Made by a program: the position numbers and the translations under genes | Notes under the pieces: generated by a model | What the model saw: the letters and a program-made list of their open reading frames with translations, nothing else | Told to the model about the DNA's origin: nothing | Database searches by the model: none | Shown: positions 26,015 to 33,719 of the stretch, one piece after another | Layout: each line of letters opens with the position of its first letter | Position numbering within the stretch: position 1 is the stretch's first letter | Assembly (NCBI RefSeq): GCF_007677725.1 | Contig: NZ_VEDF01000009.1 | Span: 124,001 to 188,000, forward strand | Length of the DNA: 64,000 nucleotides | Reading direction: 5' to 3' | From: Pseudomonas sp. URMO17WK12:I11 | GTDB taxonomy: Bacteria; Pseudomonadota; Gammaproteobacteria; Pseudomonadales; Pseudomonadaceae

Positions 26015-27505
26015 ATGTTTGGTTCCAACGACGACAAAAAAGCGCCGGCTGAGGCTGGCGAGAAAAAAGGCCTGTTCAGCTGGTTTCGCAAGAAGCCGCA
26101 GCCACCTGTGCAAGCGGATTCGCCCGCCGAAGAAGCCCCTGCCGTCGAGCAACCTGCAGCCCCTGTTGTCGAGGAGTCTGCAGGCCATGCGCCACAGGTC
26201 GCTGAACCCGTCCGGGCCCCGCAACCCCTGCCGGCCGCTGAAGCAGCAGCGGCGCACGAACCGCAGGCAGCGCCCGAGCCAGTTGCCAGCGTACCTGTGC
26301 CAGCCACACCGGCAGAGCCTGCTGCACCCGTAAGCAACCTGGTGCTGCCGGTGGCCGAGGAGCCTGTGGCGCTGGTACCGGACCTGGAGCCGACGCCGCC
26401 GCCTGCGATCCCGGTGCGCCCAGCACCAGAGCCTGCCGTGGCCGCGCCTGTGGTACCTGCGCCGGTCGCAGCGCCCGCATCGCAGCCCGCCGCTGAACCT
26501 GTCGCGGCGCCTGAAGCCACTCCTGAAGTCGTTGCGCAGCCTGAGCCAGCGCCAGTGGCGGCCGCTGTCGAGCCAGCCAAGCCGGGCTTCTTCGCCCGCC
26601 TCAAGCAGGGTCTGTCCAAGACCAGCGCGAGCATCGGCGAGGGCATGGCCAGCTTGTTCATGGGCAAGAAGGTCATCGATGACGACCTGCTCGACGAAAT
26701 CGAAACTCGCCTGCTGACCGCCGACGTTGGCGTCGAGGCGACCTCGGCCATCGTGCAGAACCTGACGCAGAAGGTTGCCCGCAAGCAACTGGCCGATGCC
26801 GACGCCCTCTACAAGTCGCTGCAGGAAGAACTCGCCGCGTTGCTGCGCCCTGTCGAGCAACCGTTGCAGGTCCAGGCGCAGAACAAGCCGTACGTCATCC
26901 TCGTGGTCGGCGTGAATGGCGCAGGCAAGACCACCACCATCGGCAAGCTGGCCAAGAAGCTGCAGCAGGAAGGCAAGAAAGTCATGCTGGCTGCTGGCGA
27001 CACCTTCCGCGCCGCGGCAGTGGAGCAGCTGCAGGTGTGGGGCGAGCGCAATCAGATCCCGGTGATCGCCCAGCATACGGGCGCCGATTCCGCCTCGGTG
27101 ATCTTCGATGCGGTGCAGGCTGCCAAGGCCCGTGGTGTCGATGTGCTGATCGCCGATACCGCCGGGCGCCTGCATACCAAAGACAACCTGATGGAAGAAC
27201 TGAAAAAGGTCCGCCGGGTGATCGGCAAGCTCGATGCCGAGGCGCCGCACGAAGTGCTGTTGGTGCTCGACGCGGGCACCGGGCAGAACGCGATCAGCCA
27301 GGCCAAGTACTTCAATCAGAGTGTGGCGCTGACAGGCCTGGCGCTGACCAAGCTCGATGGCACCGCCAAGGGCGGGGTGATCTTCGCCCTGGCCAAGCAG
27401 TTCAAGCTGCCGATCCGCTTCATTGGGGTCGGCGAAGGCATCGACGACCTGCGTACCTTCGAAGCAGAGCCGTTCGTCAAGGCCCTGTTCGCCGAGCGAG
27501 ACTGA
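26015..27505 (+). CDS. ftsY: Signal recognition particle receptor FtsY
   Basis: SRP receptor GTPase that docks ribosome-SRP complexes at the inner membrane. 496 residues. The N-terminal A region (about 1-190) is very rich in Pro, Ala and Glu, with a basic membrane-contact start (KKGLFSWFRKKPQPP). The NG domain follows: helical N domain from about 195, P-loop GVNGAGKTTT at 299-308, DTAGRLH, and TKLDGTAKGG near the end. First gene of ftsY-ftsE-ftsX; ftsE starts 2 bases after its stop. Confidence 0.97.
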   Translation: MFGSNDDKKAPAEAGEKKGLFSWFRKKPQPPVQADSPAEEAPAVEQPAAPVVEESAGHAPQVAEPVRAPQPLPAAEAAAAHEPQAAPEPVASVPVPATPAEPAAPVSNLVLPVAEEPVALVPDLEPTPPPAIPVRPAPEPAVAAPVVPAPVAAPASQPAAEPVAAPEATPEVVAQPEPAPVAAAVEPAKPGFFARLKQGLSKTSASIGEGMASLFMGKKVIDDDLLDEIETRLLTADVGVEATSAIVQNLTQKVARKQLADADALYKSLQEELAALLRPVEQPLQVQAQNKPYVILVVGVNGAGKTTTIGKLAKKLQQEGKKVMLAAGDTFRAAAVEQLQVWGERNQIPVIAQHTGADSASVIFDAVQAAKARGVDVLIADTAGRLHTKDNLMEELKKVRRVIGKLDAEAPHEVLLVLDAGTGQNAISQAKYFNQSVALTGLALTKLDGTAKGGVIFALAKQFKLPIRFIGVGEGIDDLRTFEAEPFVKALFAERD

Positions 27506-27507
27506 CC

Positions 27508-28179
27508 ATGATCCGATTCGAGCAGGTTGCCAAGCGCTACCCCAATGGCCATGTCGGCTTGCATGAGCTCAGTTTTCGGGCGCGGCGGGGTGAGTTCCTG
27601 TTCGTCACCGGGCACTCGGGGGCAGGCAAGAGCACCTTGCTGCGTCTGCTGCTGGCCATGGAGCGCCCAACCAGCGGCAAGTTGATGCTGGCCGGACAGG
27701 ACCTTGGCCAGATCAGCACCGCGCAGATTCCGTTCCTGCGTCGCCAGATTGGCGTGGTGTTCCAGAATCACCAGCTGCTGTTCGATCGCACGGTATTCAA
27801 TAACATCGCCCTGCCGCTGCAGATTCTTGGCCTGTCCAAGGCCGAGATCGCCAAGCGCGTCGACTCGGCACTCGAGCGGGTGTCGCTGTCCGACAAGGGC
27901 GAGCTGTTCCCGGCCGACCTGTCGACCGGGCAGCAGCAGCGCGTTGGCATTGCCCGGGCCATCGTCCATCAGCCAGCGCTGTTGTTGGCGGACGAACCGA
28001 CCGGCAACCTCGACCCGCGCCTGGCCGCCGAGATCATGGGCGTGTTCGAGGACATCAACCGGCTGGGCACCACGGTGCTCATCGCCAGCCACGACCTGGC
28101 ATTGATTGCGCGTATGCGCCACCGCATGTTGACGCTGCAGCGCGGTCGTCTGATCGGCGACGGGGAGGCCGGGCAATGA
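27508..28179 (+). CDS. ftsE: Cell-division ABC transporter ATP-binding subunit FtsE
   Basis: ATPase that with FtsX controls septal peptidoglycan hydrolysis from the divisome. 223 residues. Walker A GHSGAGKST, Q-loop VVFQNHQLL, signature LSTGQQQRVG (LSGGQ-like with Thr), Walker B LLLADEPTGNLD, and H-loop ASHD. The start at 27508 follows the ftsY stop by 2 bases; its end overlaps ftsX by 4 bases. Confidence 0.97.
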   Translation: MIRFEQVAKRYPNGHVGLHELSFRARRGEFLFVTGHSGAGKSTLLRLLLAMERPTSGKLMLAGQDLGQISTAQIPFLRRQIGVVFQNHQLLFDRTVFNNIALPLQILGLSKAEIAKRVDSALERVSLSDKGELFPADLSTGQQQRVGIARAIVHQPALLLADEPTGNLDPRLAAEIMGVFEDINRLGTTVLIASHDLALIARMRHRMLTLQRGRLIGDGEAGQ

Positions 28180-29204
28180 GCACCACACGTACACCCAAGG
28201 TTTCCGAGCGCGTGGCGCCCAAGGCTGCCGATCCGCAGCCCGGTAAAAAGAAACGCGGCGATCACGACGACGACGGTCCGGATTTTCGCACCCTGCTGCA
28301 TGCCTGGCTGGAAAGTCACCGTGCCAGTCTGGCCGACAGCTTGCGGCGCCTGGGCAAGCAGCCGATTGGCAGCTTCTTCACCTGCCTGGTGATGGCGGTG
28401 GCGCTGAGCATGCCCATGGGCCTTTCGCTGCTGCTCAAGAACGTCGAGAAGCTCGGCGGCTCCTGGCAGCGGGCGGCGCAGATCTCGCTGTACCTCAAGC
28501 TCGATGCCGCTGACCAGCAAGGCCAAGCCCTGCGCGATGAAATCCTGCGCATGCCGGGTGTCGCCGAAGCGCAGTACATCAGCCCCGTACAGGCGCTGGA
28601 AGAGTTCCAGCAGCAGTCCGGGCTGGGCGAAGCCCTGCGCGAACTGCCCGACAACCCATTGCCTGGTGTGGTGGTGGTAACCCCGACCGAGGTCGACAAG
28701 CCTGCTCTGGAGGCCTTGCGTCAGCGCCTTGCCGAGCTGCCGCGGGTGGAAAATGCCCAGCTCGACCTGGTCTGGGTCGAGCGCCTGGCAGCCATCCTGA
28801 AGCTGGGTGACCGTTTTGTGTTCGGTTTGGCGGTGATGCTTATTTCGGCACTGCTGTTAGTAATCGGTAACACAATTCGTCTACATATCGAGAACCGGCG
28901 CATCGAGATCGAGGTGATCAAGTTGGTCGGGGGCACCGACAGCTACGTACGCCGGCCTTTCCTCTACATGGGGGCCCTGTATGGCTTGGGTGCTGGAGTG
29001 CTGGCGTGGGGCATCCTGGCGTTCGGCCTGAACTGGCTGAACGATGCCGTGGTAGGGCTCTCGGGCTTGTACGGCAGCGATTTCGCCCTTGCAGGCGTGC
29101 CGGCATCAGATGGGTTCTCGCTCTTGATCGGGGCGGTATTGTTAGGGTATATCGGTGCCTGGATTGCGGTCGCACGCCACCTGAACGAGCTGGCACCGCG
29201 ATAG
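28176..29204 (+). CDS. ftsX: Cell-division protein FtsX
   Basis: Membrane partner of FtsE. 342 residues: a long polar cytoplasmic N-terminus of about 65 residues (KKKRGDHDDDGPD), the first membrane segment near 70-90, a periplasmic domain of about 100 residues that in known systems contacts murein hydrolase activators, then three C-terminal helices (about 215-240, 260-290, 310-335). The FtsX motif EIEVIKLVGGTDSYVRRPF lies between helices 2 and 3. Overlaps ftsE by ATGA. Confidence 0.96.
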   Translation: MSTTRTPKVSERVAPKAADPQPGKKKRGDHDDDGPDFRTLLHAWLESHRASLADSLRRLGKQPIGSFFTCLVMAVALSMPMGLSLLLKNVEKLGGSWQRAAQISLYLKLDAADQQGQALRDEILRMPGVAEAQYISPVQALEEFQQQSGLGEALRELPDNPLPGVVVVTPTEVDKPALEALRQRLAELPRVENAQLDLVWVERLAAILKLGDRFVFGLAVMLISALLLVIGNTIRLHIENRRIEIEVIKLVGGTDSYVRRPFLYMGALYGLGAGVLAWGILAFGLNWLNDAVVGLSGLYGSDFALAGVPASDGFSLLIGAVLLGYIGAWIAVARHLNELAPR

Positions 29205-29220
29205 TTTTTACTCGCCAGTA

Positions 29221-29268
29221 TTGACAAATCATTCACAAGGGAACTTGTATAGTGGTTCCCTGGTCAAT
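29221..29268 (+). promoter_or_regulatory. rpoH promoter region with SigmaE/AlgU-like promoter and operator-like palindrome
   Basis: GAACTT at 29241-29246 and TCAAT at 29264-29268 (17-base spacer) match the extracytoplasmic SigmaE/AlgU pattern, known to drive one rpoH promoter in pseudomonads. TATAGT at 29248-29253 looks like a Sigma70 -10 element; TTGACA at 29221 is 21 bases before it, too far for a standard pair. GGGAAC (29239-29244) and GTTCCC (29255-29260) form a perfect inverted repeat around TATAGT. Confidence 0.55.
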
Positions 29269-29316
29269 GTTGGTAGCGCTCACAAGGCGCGAATCTAGCA
29301 AGTCGGAGGTTCTTGA

Positions 29317-30171
29317 ATGACCACATCGTTGCAACCTGCCTATGCCCTGGTGCCTGGTGCAAACCTGGAAGCCTACGTGCACACGGTCAACAGCATCCCG
29401 CTGCTGTCTGTCGAGCAGGAGCGAGATCTGGCCGAGCGTCTCTACTACGAGCAGGATCTTGAGGCCGCTCGGCAAATGGTGATGGCCCACCTGCGCTTCG
29501 TCGTGCACATCGCGCGCAGCTACGCAGGCTATGGCCTGGCCCAGGCTGACCTGATCCAGGAAGGCAACGTTGGCCTGATGAAGGCGGTCAAGCGTTTCAA
29601 CCCTGAAATGGGTGTGCGGCTGGTGTCGTTCGCCGTGCACTGGATCAAGGCCGAGATTCACGAGTTCATCCTGCGCAACTGGCGCATCGTCAAGGTCGCG
29701 ACCACCAAGGCGCAACGCAAGTTGTTCTTCAACCTGCGCAGCCAGAAAAAACGCCTGGCCTGGCTCAATAACGAAGAGGTGCATCGCGTTGCCGAAAGCC
29801 TCGGCGTCGAGCCACGTGAAGTGCGCGAGATGGAAAGCCGTCTGAGTGGCCAGGACATGGCCTTCGACCCGGCCGCCGAAGCGGACGACGACAGCGCCTT
29901 CCAGTCGCCGGCACACTACCTTGAAGACCACCGCTACGATCCGGCGGTACAGCTCGAAGACGCTGACTGGAGCGACAACTCCACCAGCAACCTGCATGAA
30001 GCCTTGCAGGGTCTGGATGAACGTAGCCGCGATATCCTCTACCAGCGTTGGCTGGCAGAGGAGAAAGCGACGCTGCATGAGCTGGCAGACAAGTACAGTG
30101 TCTCGGCGGAGCGCATTCGTCAGCTTGAGAAAAACGCCATGAACAAGGTCAAGGCGCTGATCGCCGCCTGA
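29317..30171 (+). CDS. rpoH: RNA polymerase heat-shock sigma factor Sigma32
   Basis: Directs RNA polymerase to heat-shock promoters. 284 residues, normal. Region 2 contains AHLRFVVHIARSYAGYGLAQADLIQEGNVGLMKAV-type motifs. The RpoH box is QRKLFFNLR near residue 132, diagnostic for this sigma factor. Region 4.2 helix-turn-helix is at the C-terminus (LHELADKYSVSAERIRQLEKNAM). GGAGG stands 7 bases before the ATG. It is followed by a strong terminator, so it is monocistronic, separate from ftsYEX. Confidence 0.98.
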   Translation: MTTSLQPAYALVPGANLEAYVHTVNSIPLLSVEQERDLAERLYYEQDLEAARQMVMAHLRFVVHIARSYAGYGLAQADLIQEGNVGLMKAVKRFNPEMGVRLVSFAVHWIKAEIHEFILRNWRIVKVATTKAQRKLFFNLRSQKKRLAWLNNEEVHRVAESLGVEPREVREMESRLSGQDMAFDPAAEADDDSAFQSPAHYLEDHRYDPAVQLEDADWSDNSTSNLHEALQGLDERSRDILYQRWLAEEKATLHELADKYSVSAERIRQLEKNAMNKVKALIAA

Positions 30172-30190
30172 TCGACCTTGGTTGCAAAAG

Positions 30191-30224
30191 AGCCGCTCGC
30201 CCTCATGGGTAAGCGGCTTTTTTT
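30191..30224 (+). terminator. rpoH intrinsic terminator
   Basis: AGCCGCT (30191-30197) pairs with AGCGGCT (30212-30218), followed by a run of seven T (30218-30224), 20 bases after the rpoH stop. Confidence 0.85.
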
Positions 30225-30249
30225 ATTGCTCGTGACCTCAGACGGGCCG

Positions 30250-30960
30250 TTATAGCTTGCGCGAGGTATCCAGCTGCATGAGATAGCCGGGGCCGCCAAG
30301 CTGGCTCATCTGCCGGCGAATCCACCCGGCCCGGCTGGCCACATAGGCGCTGGGTCGGCCGGCGCTCCATTTGATCGGGCTGGGCAAAACCGCCGCCAGC
30401 TGTGCTGCCTGCTGGCGACTCAGGCGGCTGGCGTCGGTGCCGAAGTGATAACGTGCTGCAGCCTCGGCACCGAAGACGCCCGGGCCCCATTCGGCGCTGT
30501 TGAGGTAGACCTCGAGAATGCGCTCCTTGGACCAGAACAGCTCAATCAGCGCCGTGAACCAGGCTTCCAGCCCCTTACGCAACCAACTGCGGCCGGACCA
30601 TAGGAACAGGTTCTTGGCCACCTGCTGGGTCAGCGTACTGGCCCCGCGGATGTTGCCGCCGCGTTCGTTGTAAGCCAACGCAGCCTGGATCGCGGGAATA
30701 TCGAAGCCCCAGTGGCTGGCGAACTTCTGGTCTTCACCGGCGATTACCGCGACCTTGAGTTCATCCGAGATGTTTTCCCAGGGCTGCCAGTCTCGCTGCA
30801 GGTCGATGGCTTCGCCGCTGAGCCAGGATTGCACCTTGCGCTCGACCATCAGGGCCGTACCTGGCGGCGGCACCCAGCGAAACACCAGAACCAGCACGAT
30901 ACTGGCGGCAGCGAACCAGAGCAGGGCACGTACGAGGCGGCGCAGAAGGGATGACAGCAT
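30250..30960 (-). CDS. mtgA: Monofunctional biosynthetic peptidoglycan transglycosylase
   Basis: Polymerises lipid II into glycan strands; single-pass inner-membrane GT51 enzyme. 236 residues from the ATG at 30960. Membrane anchor at about 7-27, catalytic Glu in AGEDQKFASHWGFD, GASTLTQQVAKNLFLW, and the ERILEVYLNSAEWGPGVFG motif. The longer frame from 31044 covers the divergent DUF423 promoter and is rejected. Confidence 0.96.
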   Translation of the reverse strand: MLSSLLRRLVRALLWFAAASIVLVLVFRWVPPPGTALMVERKVQSWLSGEAIDLQRDWQPWENISDELKVAVIAGEDQKFASHWGFDIPAIQAALAYNERGGNIRGASTLTQQVAKNLFLWSGRSWLRKGLEAWFTALIELFWSKERILEVYLNSAEWGPGVFGAEAAARYHFGTDASRLSRQQAAQLAAVLPSPIKWSAGRPSAYVASRAGWIRRQMSQLGGPGYLMQLDTSRKL

Positions 30961-31024
30961 GGCGATGACTTGGCCGGACCGTTGGAACGGGCCATTATAC
31001 AGACCCGATACAAGGAGTCGTCCC

Positions 31025-31396
31025 ATGCTTCGCAGCTTCCTCATGCTTGCTGCCTTCTTCGGCTTTACCGGCGTCGCCCTCGGCGCATTCGCCGCACATG
31101 GGCTGAAAAACCGCCTGAGCGCCGATTACCTGGCGATCTTCCACACCGGCGTGACCTATCAACTGGTGCACGCCTTGGCCATCTTTGGCGTCGCGCTGTT
31201 GGCCGCGCACTTGCCGGGTCGGCTGGTCGGCTACGCCGGGGGGCTGTTCGCCTTGGGGATCGTGCTGTTCTCCGGCAGCCTTTACCTGCTCACCCTCAGT
31301 GGCCTGGGCAAGCTGGGCATCATCACGCCGATCGGTGGCCTGTGCTTTCTCGCCGGTTGGCTGTGCCTGGGCCTGGCGGCCTGGCGTTTAGGCTGA
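31025..31396 (+). CDS. DUF423 small membrane protein
   Basis: 123 residues, four hydrophobic segments, DUF423 (YwdK-type) family. Typical opening with FxGFTGVALGAFAAHGL, then IFHTGVTYQLVHALA and LYLLTLSG. Inner-membrane protein of unknown function. Divergent from mtgA with 64 bp between the starts. Confidence 0.9.
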   Translation: MLRSFLMLAAFFGFTGVALGAFAAHGLKNRLSADYLAIFHTGVTYQLVHALAIFGVALLAAHLPGRLVGYAGGLFALGIVLFSGSLYLLTLSGLGKLGIITPIGGLCFLAGWLCLGLAAWRLG

Positions 31397-31436
31397 CCAA
31401 GCGGTCCACAATCGCGACTAATGGCGCGCAGCACCC

Positions 31437-31466
31437 TTGGGTTCGGATGTTGATCGGCGCTAGAAT
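31437..31466 (+). promoter_or_regulatory. Candidate Sigma70 promoter of thiS-thiG-trmB
   Basis: TTGGGT (31437-31442), 18-base spacer, TAGAAT (31461-31466), about 33 bases before the thiS ATG. Confidence 0.4.
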
Positions 31467-31498
31467 GCGGGCCCCAAAGCACAATGGTGGCCGTGCAC

Positions 31499-31699
31499 AT
31501 GCGCATTCAACTGAACGGTGAGCCTTATGAATTGCCTGCTGGCGAGAGCGTCGCGGCCCTGCTGACGCGCCTTGAACTTGCCGGGCGCCGGGTGGCGGTA
31601 GAGCTCAACCTGGATATCGTGCCGCGCAGCCAGCACGACAGCACCCAGCTTAACGAAGGCGATCAGGTCGAAGTGGTTCACGCCATCGGTGGCGGCTGA
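31499..31699 (+). CDS. thiS: Sulfur-carrier protein ThiS
   Basis: 66-residue ubiquitin-like carrier. Its C-terminal Gly-Gly (ends HAIGGG) is thiocarboxylated and delivers sulfur to ThiG for the thiazole ring of thiamine. The ATG at 31499 starts MRIQLNGEPYELP, the family N-terminus; an upstream in-frame ATG at 31484 would add five residues. Followed by thiG after 66 bases. Confidence 0.95.
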   Translation: MRIQLNGEPYELPAGESVAALLTRLELAGRRVAVELNLDIVPRSQHDSTQLNEGDQVEVVHAIGGG

Positions 31700-31765
31700 G
31701 CCGTCTGCCGCGATTCACCTGCGTGATTCACCTGATAGCCCCGTAACCTTTGCAGAGGAACATCG

Positions 31766-32578
31766 ATGAGCAACGTTCGCAGCGACAAGCCTTTCGTCCT
31801 GGCCGGGCGCACTTTCCAGTCGCGCCTGCTGGTGGGCACCGGCAAATACCGCGACATGGAAGAAACCCGCCTGGCGACCGAAGCGTCTGGCGCGGAGATC
31901 GTCACCGTGGCCGTGCGCCGGACCAACCTGGGCCAGAACGCTGGCGAGCCGAACCTGCTCGACGTGCTGTCGCCCGACAAGTACACCATCCTGCCGAACA
32001 CGGCTGGTTGCTTCGACGCCGTCGAAGCCGTGCGTACCTGCCGCCTGGCCCGTGAACTGCTCGATGGCCGCAAGTCGCACGAGTCGCGAACCTTGGTGAA
32101 GCTGGAAGTGCTGGCCGACCAGAAAACCCTGTTCCCCAATGTCATCGAAACCCTCAAGGCTGCCGAAGTGCTGGTCAAGGATGGCTTCGACGTGATGGTC
32201 TATACCAGTGACGACCCGATCATCGCCCGGCAACTGGCCGAGGCAGGCTGTATCGCGGTCATGCCATTGGCTGGGCTGATCGGCACTGGCCTGGGCATCT
32301 GCAACCCCTACAACCTGCAAATCATTCTGGAAGAATCCAAGGTCCCGGTCCTGGTCGATGCCGGTGTCGGTACCGCTTCCGATGCCACCATCGCCATGGA
32401 AATGGGCTGCGAAGCGGTGTTGATGAACTCCGCCATCGCCCACGCCCAGCAACCGGTGCTCATGGCCGAAGCCATGAAACACGCCATTGTCGCCGGCCGC
32501 ATGGCCTACCTGGCCGGCCGCATGCCGAAAAAACTCTATGCCAGCGCTTCCTCGCCGCTGGATGGTCTGATCAAGTAA
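31766..32578 (+). CDS. thiG: Thiazole synthase ThiG
   Basis: Forms the thiazole phosphate moiety of thiamine from 1-deoxy-xylulose-5-phosphate, dehydroglycine and ThiS-thiocarboxylate. 270 residues, TIM barrel. The opening has FQSRLLVGTGKYRD, the Schiff-base Lys is in VKLEVL, and the phosphate site is DAGVGTASDA. GAGG lies 8-9 bases before the ATG. thiS and thiG are together, but the other thi genes are elsewhere, as is usual in pseudomonads. Confidence 0.97.
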   Translation: MSNVRSDKPFVLAGRTFQSRLLVGTGKYRDMEETRLATEASGAEIVTVAVRRTNLGQNAGEPNLLDVLSPDKYTILPNTAGCFDAVEAVRTCRLARELLDGRKSHESRTLVKLEVLADQKTLFPNVIETLKAAEVLVKDGFDVMVYTSDDPIIARQLAEAGCIAVMPLAGLIGTGLGICNPYNLQIILEESKVPVLVDAGVGTASDATIAMEMGCEAVLMNSAIAHAQQPVLMAEAMKHAIVAGRMAYLAGRMPKKLYASASSPLDGLIK

Positions 32579-32587
32579 GAGCTCCCG

Positions 32588-33310
32588 ATGACTGATTCGC
32601 AAGATACGCCGATCGCCGCCGACGGCGACCAGCGCCCGCACCGCCGCATCAAGAGCTTCGTGATGCGTGCTGGGCGCATGACCGAAGGCCAGCAACGCGG
32701 CCTCGACCAGGGCGGCCCGCTGTATATTCTGCCGCTGGCCGAAGCCCCGGTGGACTACGACCAGGTATTTGGCCGTTCGGCGCCGCGTACCCTGGAAATC
32801 GGTTTCGGCATGGGCCACTCCCTGCTGGAGATGGCTGCGGCTGCCCCTGAGCAGGATTTCATCGGTGTCGAAGTGCACCGTCCGGGTGTCGGCGCGCTGC
32901 TCAATGGCGTGTTGACCCAGGGCCTGACCAACCTGCGGGTCTACGATTGCGACGCCATCGAAGTACTCAACCGCTGCGTTGCCGACAACAGCCTCGACCG
33001 CCTGATGCTGTTCTTCCCCGACCCATGGCACAAGGCGCGCCATCACAAGCGCCGCATCGTCCAGCTGGAATTCGCTGAACTGGTGCGCCGCAAGCTCAAG
33101 CCGGGTGGTGTATTCCACATGGCGACCGACTGGGAACCGTACGCCGAGTACATGCTGGAAGTGATGAGCGCAGCGCCGGGCTACCGTAACCGCGCCGAGG
33201 ATGGTGCCTACGTGCCACGACCGCCGGAGCGGCCGATCACCAAGTTCGAGCGTCGCGGCGAGCGGCTCGGGCATGGCGTATGGGATCTGAAGTTCGAGAA
33301 GGTCGATTGA
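32588..33310 (+). CDS. trmB: tRNA (guanine-46-N7)-methyltransferase
   Basis: Makes m7G46 in the variable loop of tRNA. 240 residues. SAM motif LEIGFGMGHSLLEMA, catalytic region FFPDPWHKARHHKRRIVQ, and C-terminal RPITKFERRGERLGHGVWDL, which is characteristic of TrmB. Starts 9 bases after thiG, so it is the third gene of the thiS operon. Confidence 0.96.
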   Translation: MTDSQDTPIAADGDQRPHRRIKSFVMRAGRMTEGQQRGLDQGGPLYILPLAEAPVDYDQVFGRSAPRTLEIGFGMGHSLLEMAAAAPEQDFIGVEVHRPGVGALLNGVLTQGLTNLRVYDCDAIEVLNRCVADNSLDRLMLFFPDPWHKARHHKRRIVQLEFAELVRRKLKPGGVFHMATDWEPYAEYMLEVMSAAPGYRNRAEDGAYVPRPPERPITKFERRGERLGHGVWDLKFEKVD

Positions 33311-33340
33311 GCGACCGACCGCATCGTTCGCGATGAGCCA

Positions 33341-33371
33341 AAAAAACCGCTCTGAGAAGAGCGGTTTTTTT
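33341..33371. terminator. Bidirectional terminator between trmB and the DUF3392 gene
   Basis: ACCGCTCT (33346-33353), loop GAGA, AGAGCGGT (33358-33365), flanked by six A on the left and seven T on the right; serves both convergent operons. Confidence 0.9.
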
Positions 33372-33383
33372 ATGGGATCTACA

Positions 33384-33710
33384 TCAGCCGCGGCGGTCCG
33401 CCACCACCCCTATCAGCACCAGCACCACCACCAACACGGGCGCCAGCGCATAGTTGTTGAACTGGCCAAGACCCTTGATCACCCAAGGTGTGGCGTAGAT
33501 CAGTGCGGCGCCGCTGCCAAGCATCACCAGCAGGGCCATGAACGGGACGCGCAGCGCCCCGGCCAGGCCGCCCAGGCGTTGCTCCACCCAGCCCTTGATA
33601 TCAGTACCAAACAGCACCAGCAGGCAACCCACCAGCGCCAGCGAAATCTCCGAGAGGTTGCTGCGGCTCCAGCGCGAAACCGTGGCGAGCAGGTCGAGTA
33701 CCAGGTCCAT
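33384..33710 (-). CDS. DUF3392 small membrane protein
   Basis: 108 residues with three hydrophobic segments (about 20-38, 52-72, 82-104); belongs to DUF3392. Last gene of the long minus-strand operon after hemW (9-bp gap). Function unknown. Confidence 0.85.
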   Translation of the reverse strand: MDLVLDLLATVSRWSRSNLSEISLALVGCLLVLFGTDIKGWVEQRLGGLAGALRVPFMALLVMLGSGAALIYATPWVIKGLGQFNNYALAPVLVVVLVLIGVVADRRG

Positions 33711-33719
33711 GGATCATCC

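Noticed and set aside
25900..27250. Gly/Ser/Ala-rich minus-strand frames opposite ftsY
   Set aside because: They arise from the repetitive Pro/Ala-rich A-domain codons of ftsY read backwards.
29221..29253. TTGACA plus TATAGT as a single Sigma70 promoter for rpoH
   Set aside because: The 21-base spacer is too long for a standard Sigma70 promoter; the elements are reported separately.
30961..31044. 28-residue N-terminal extension of MtgA
   Set aside because: It would run across the divergent DUF423 start; the ATG at 30960 directly precedes the membrane anchor.
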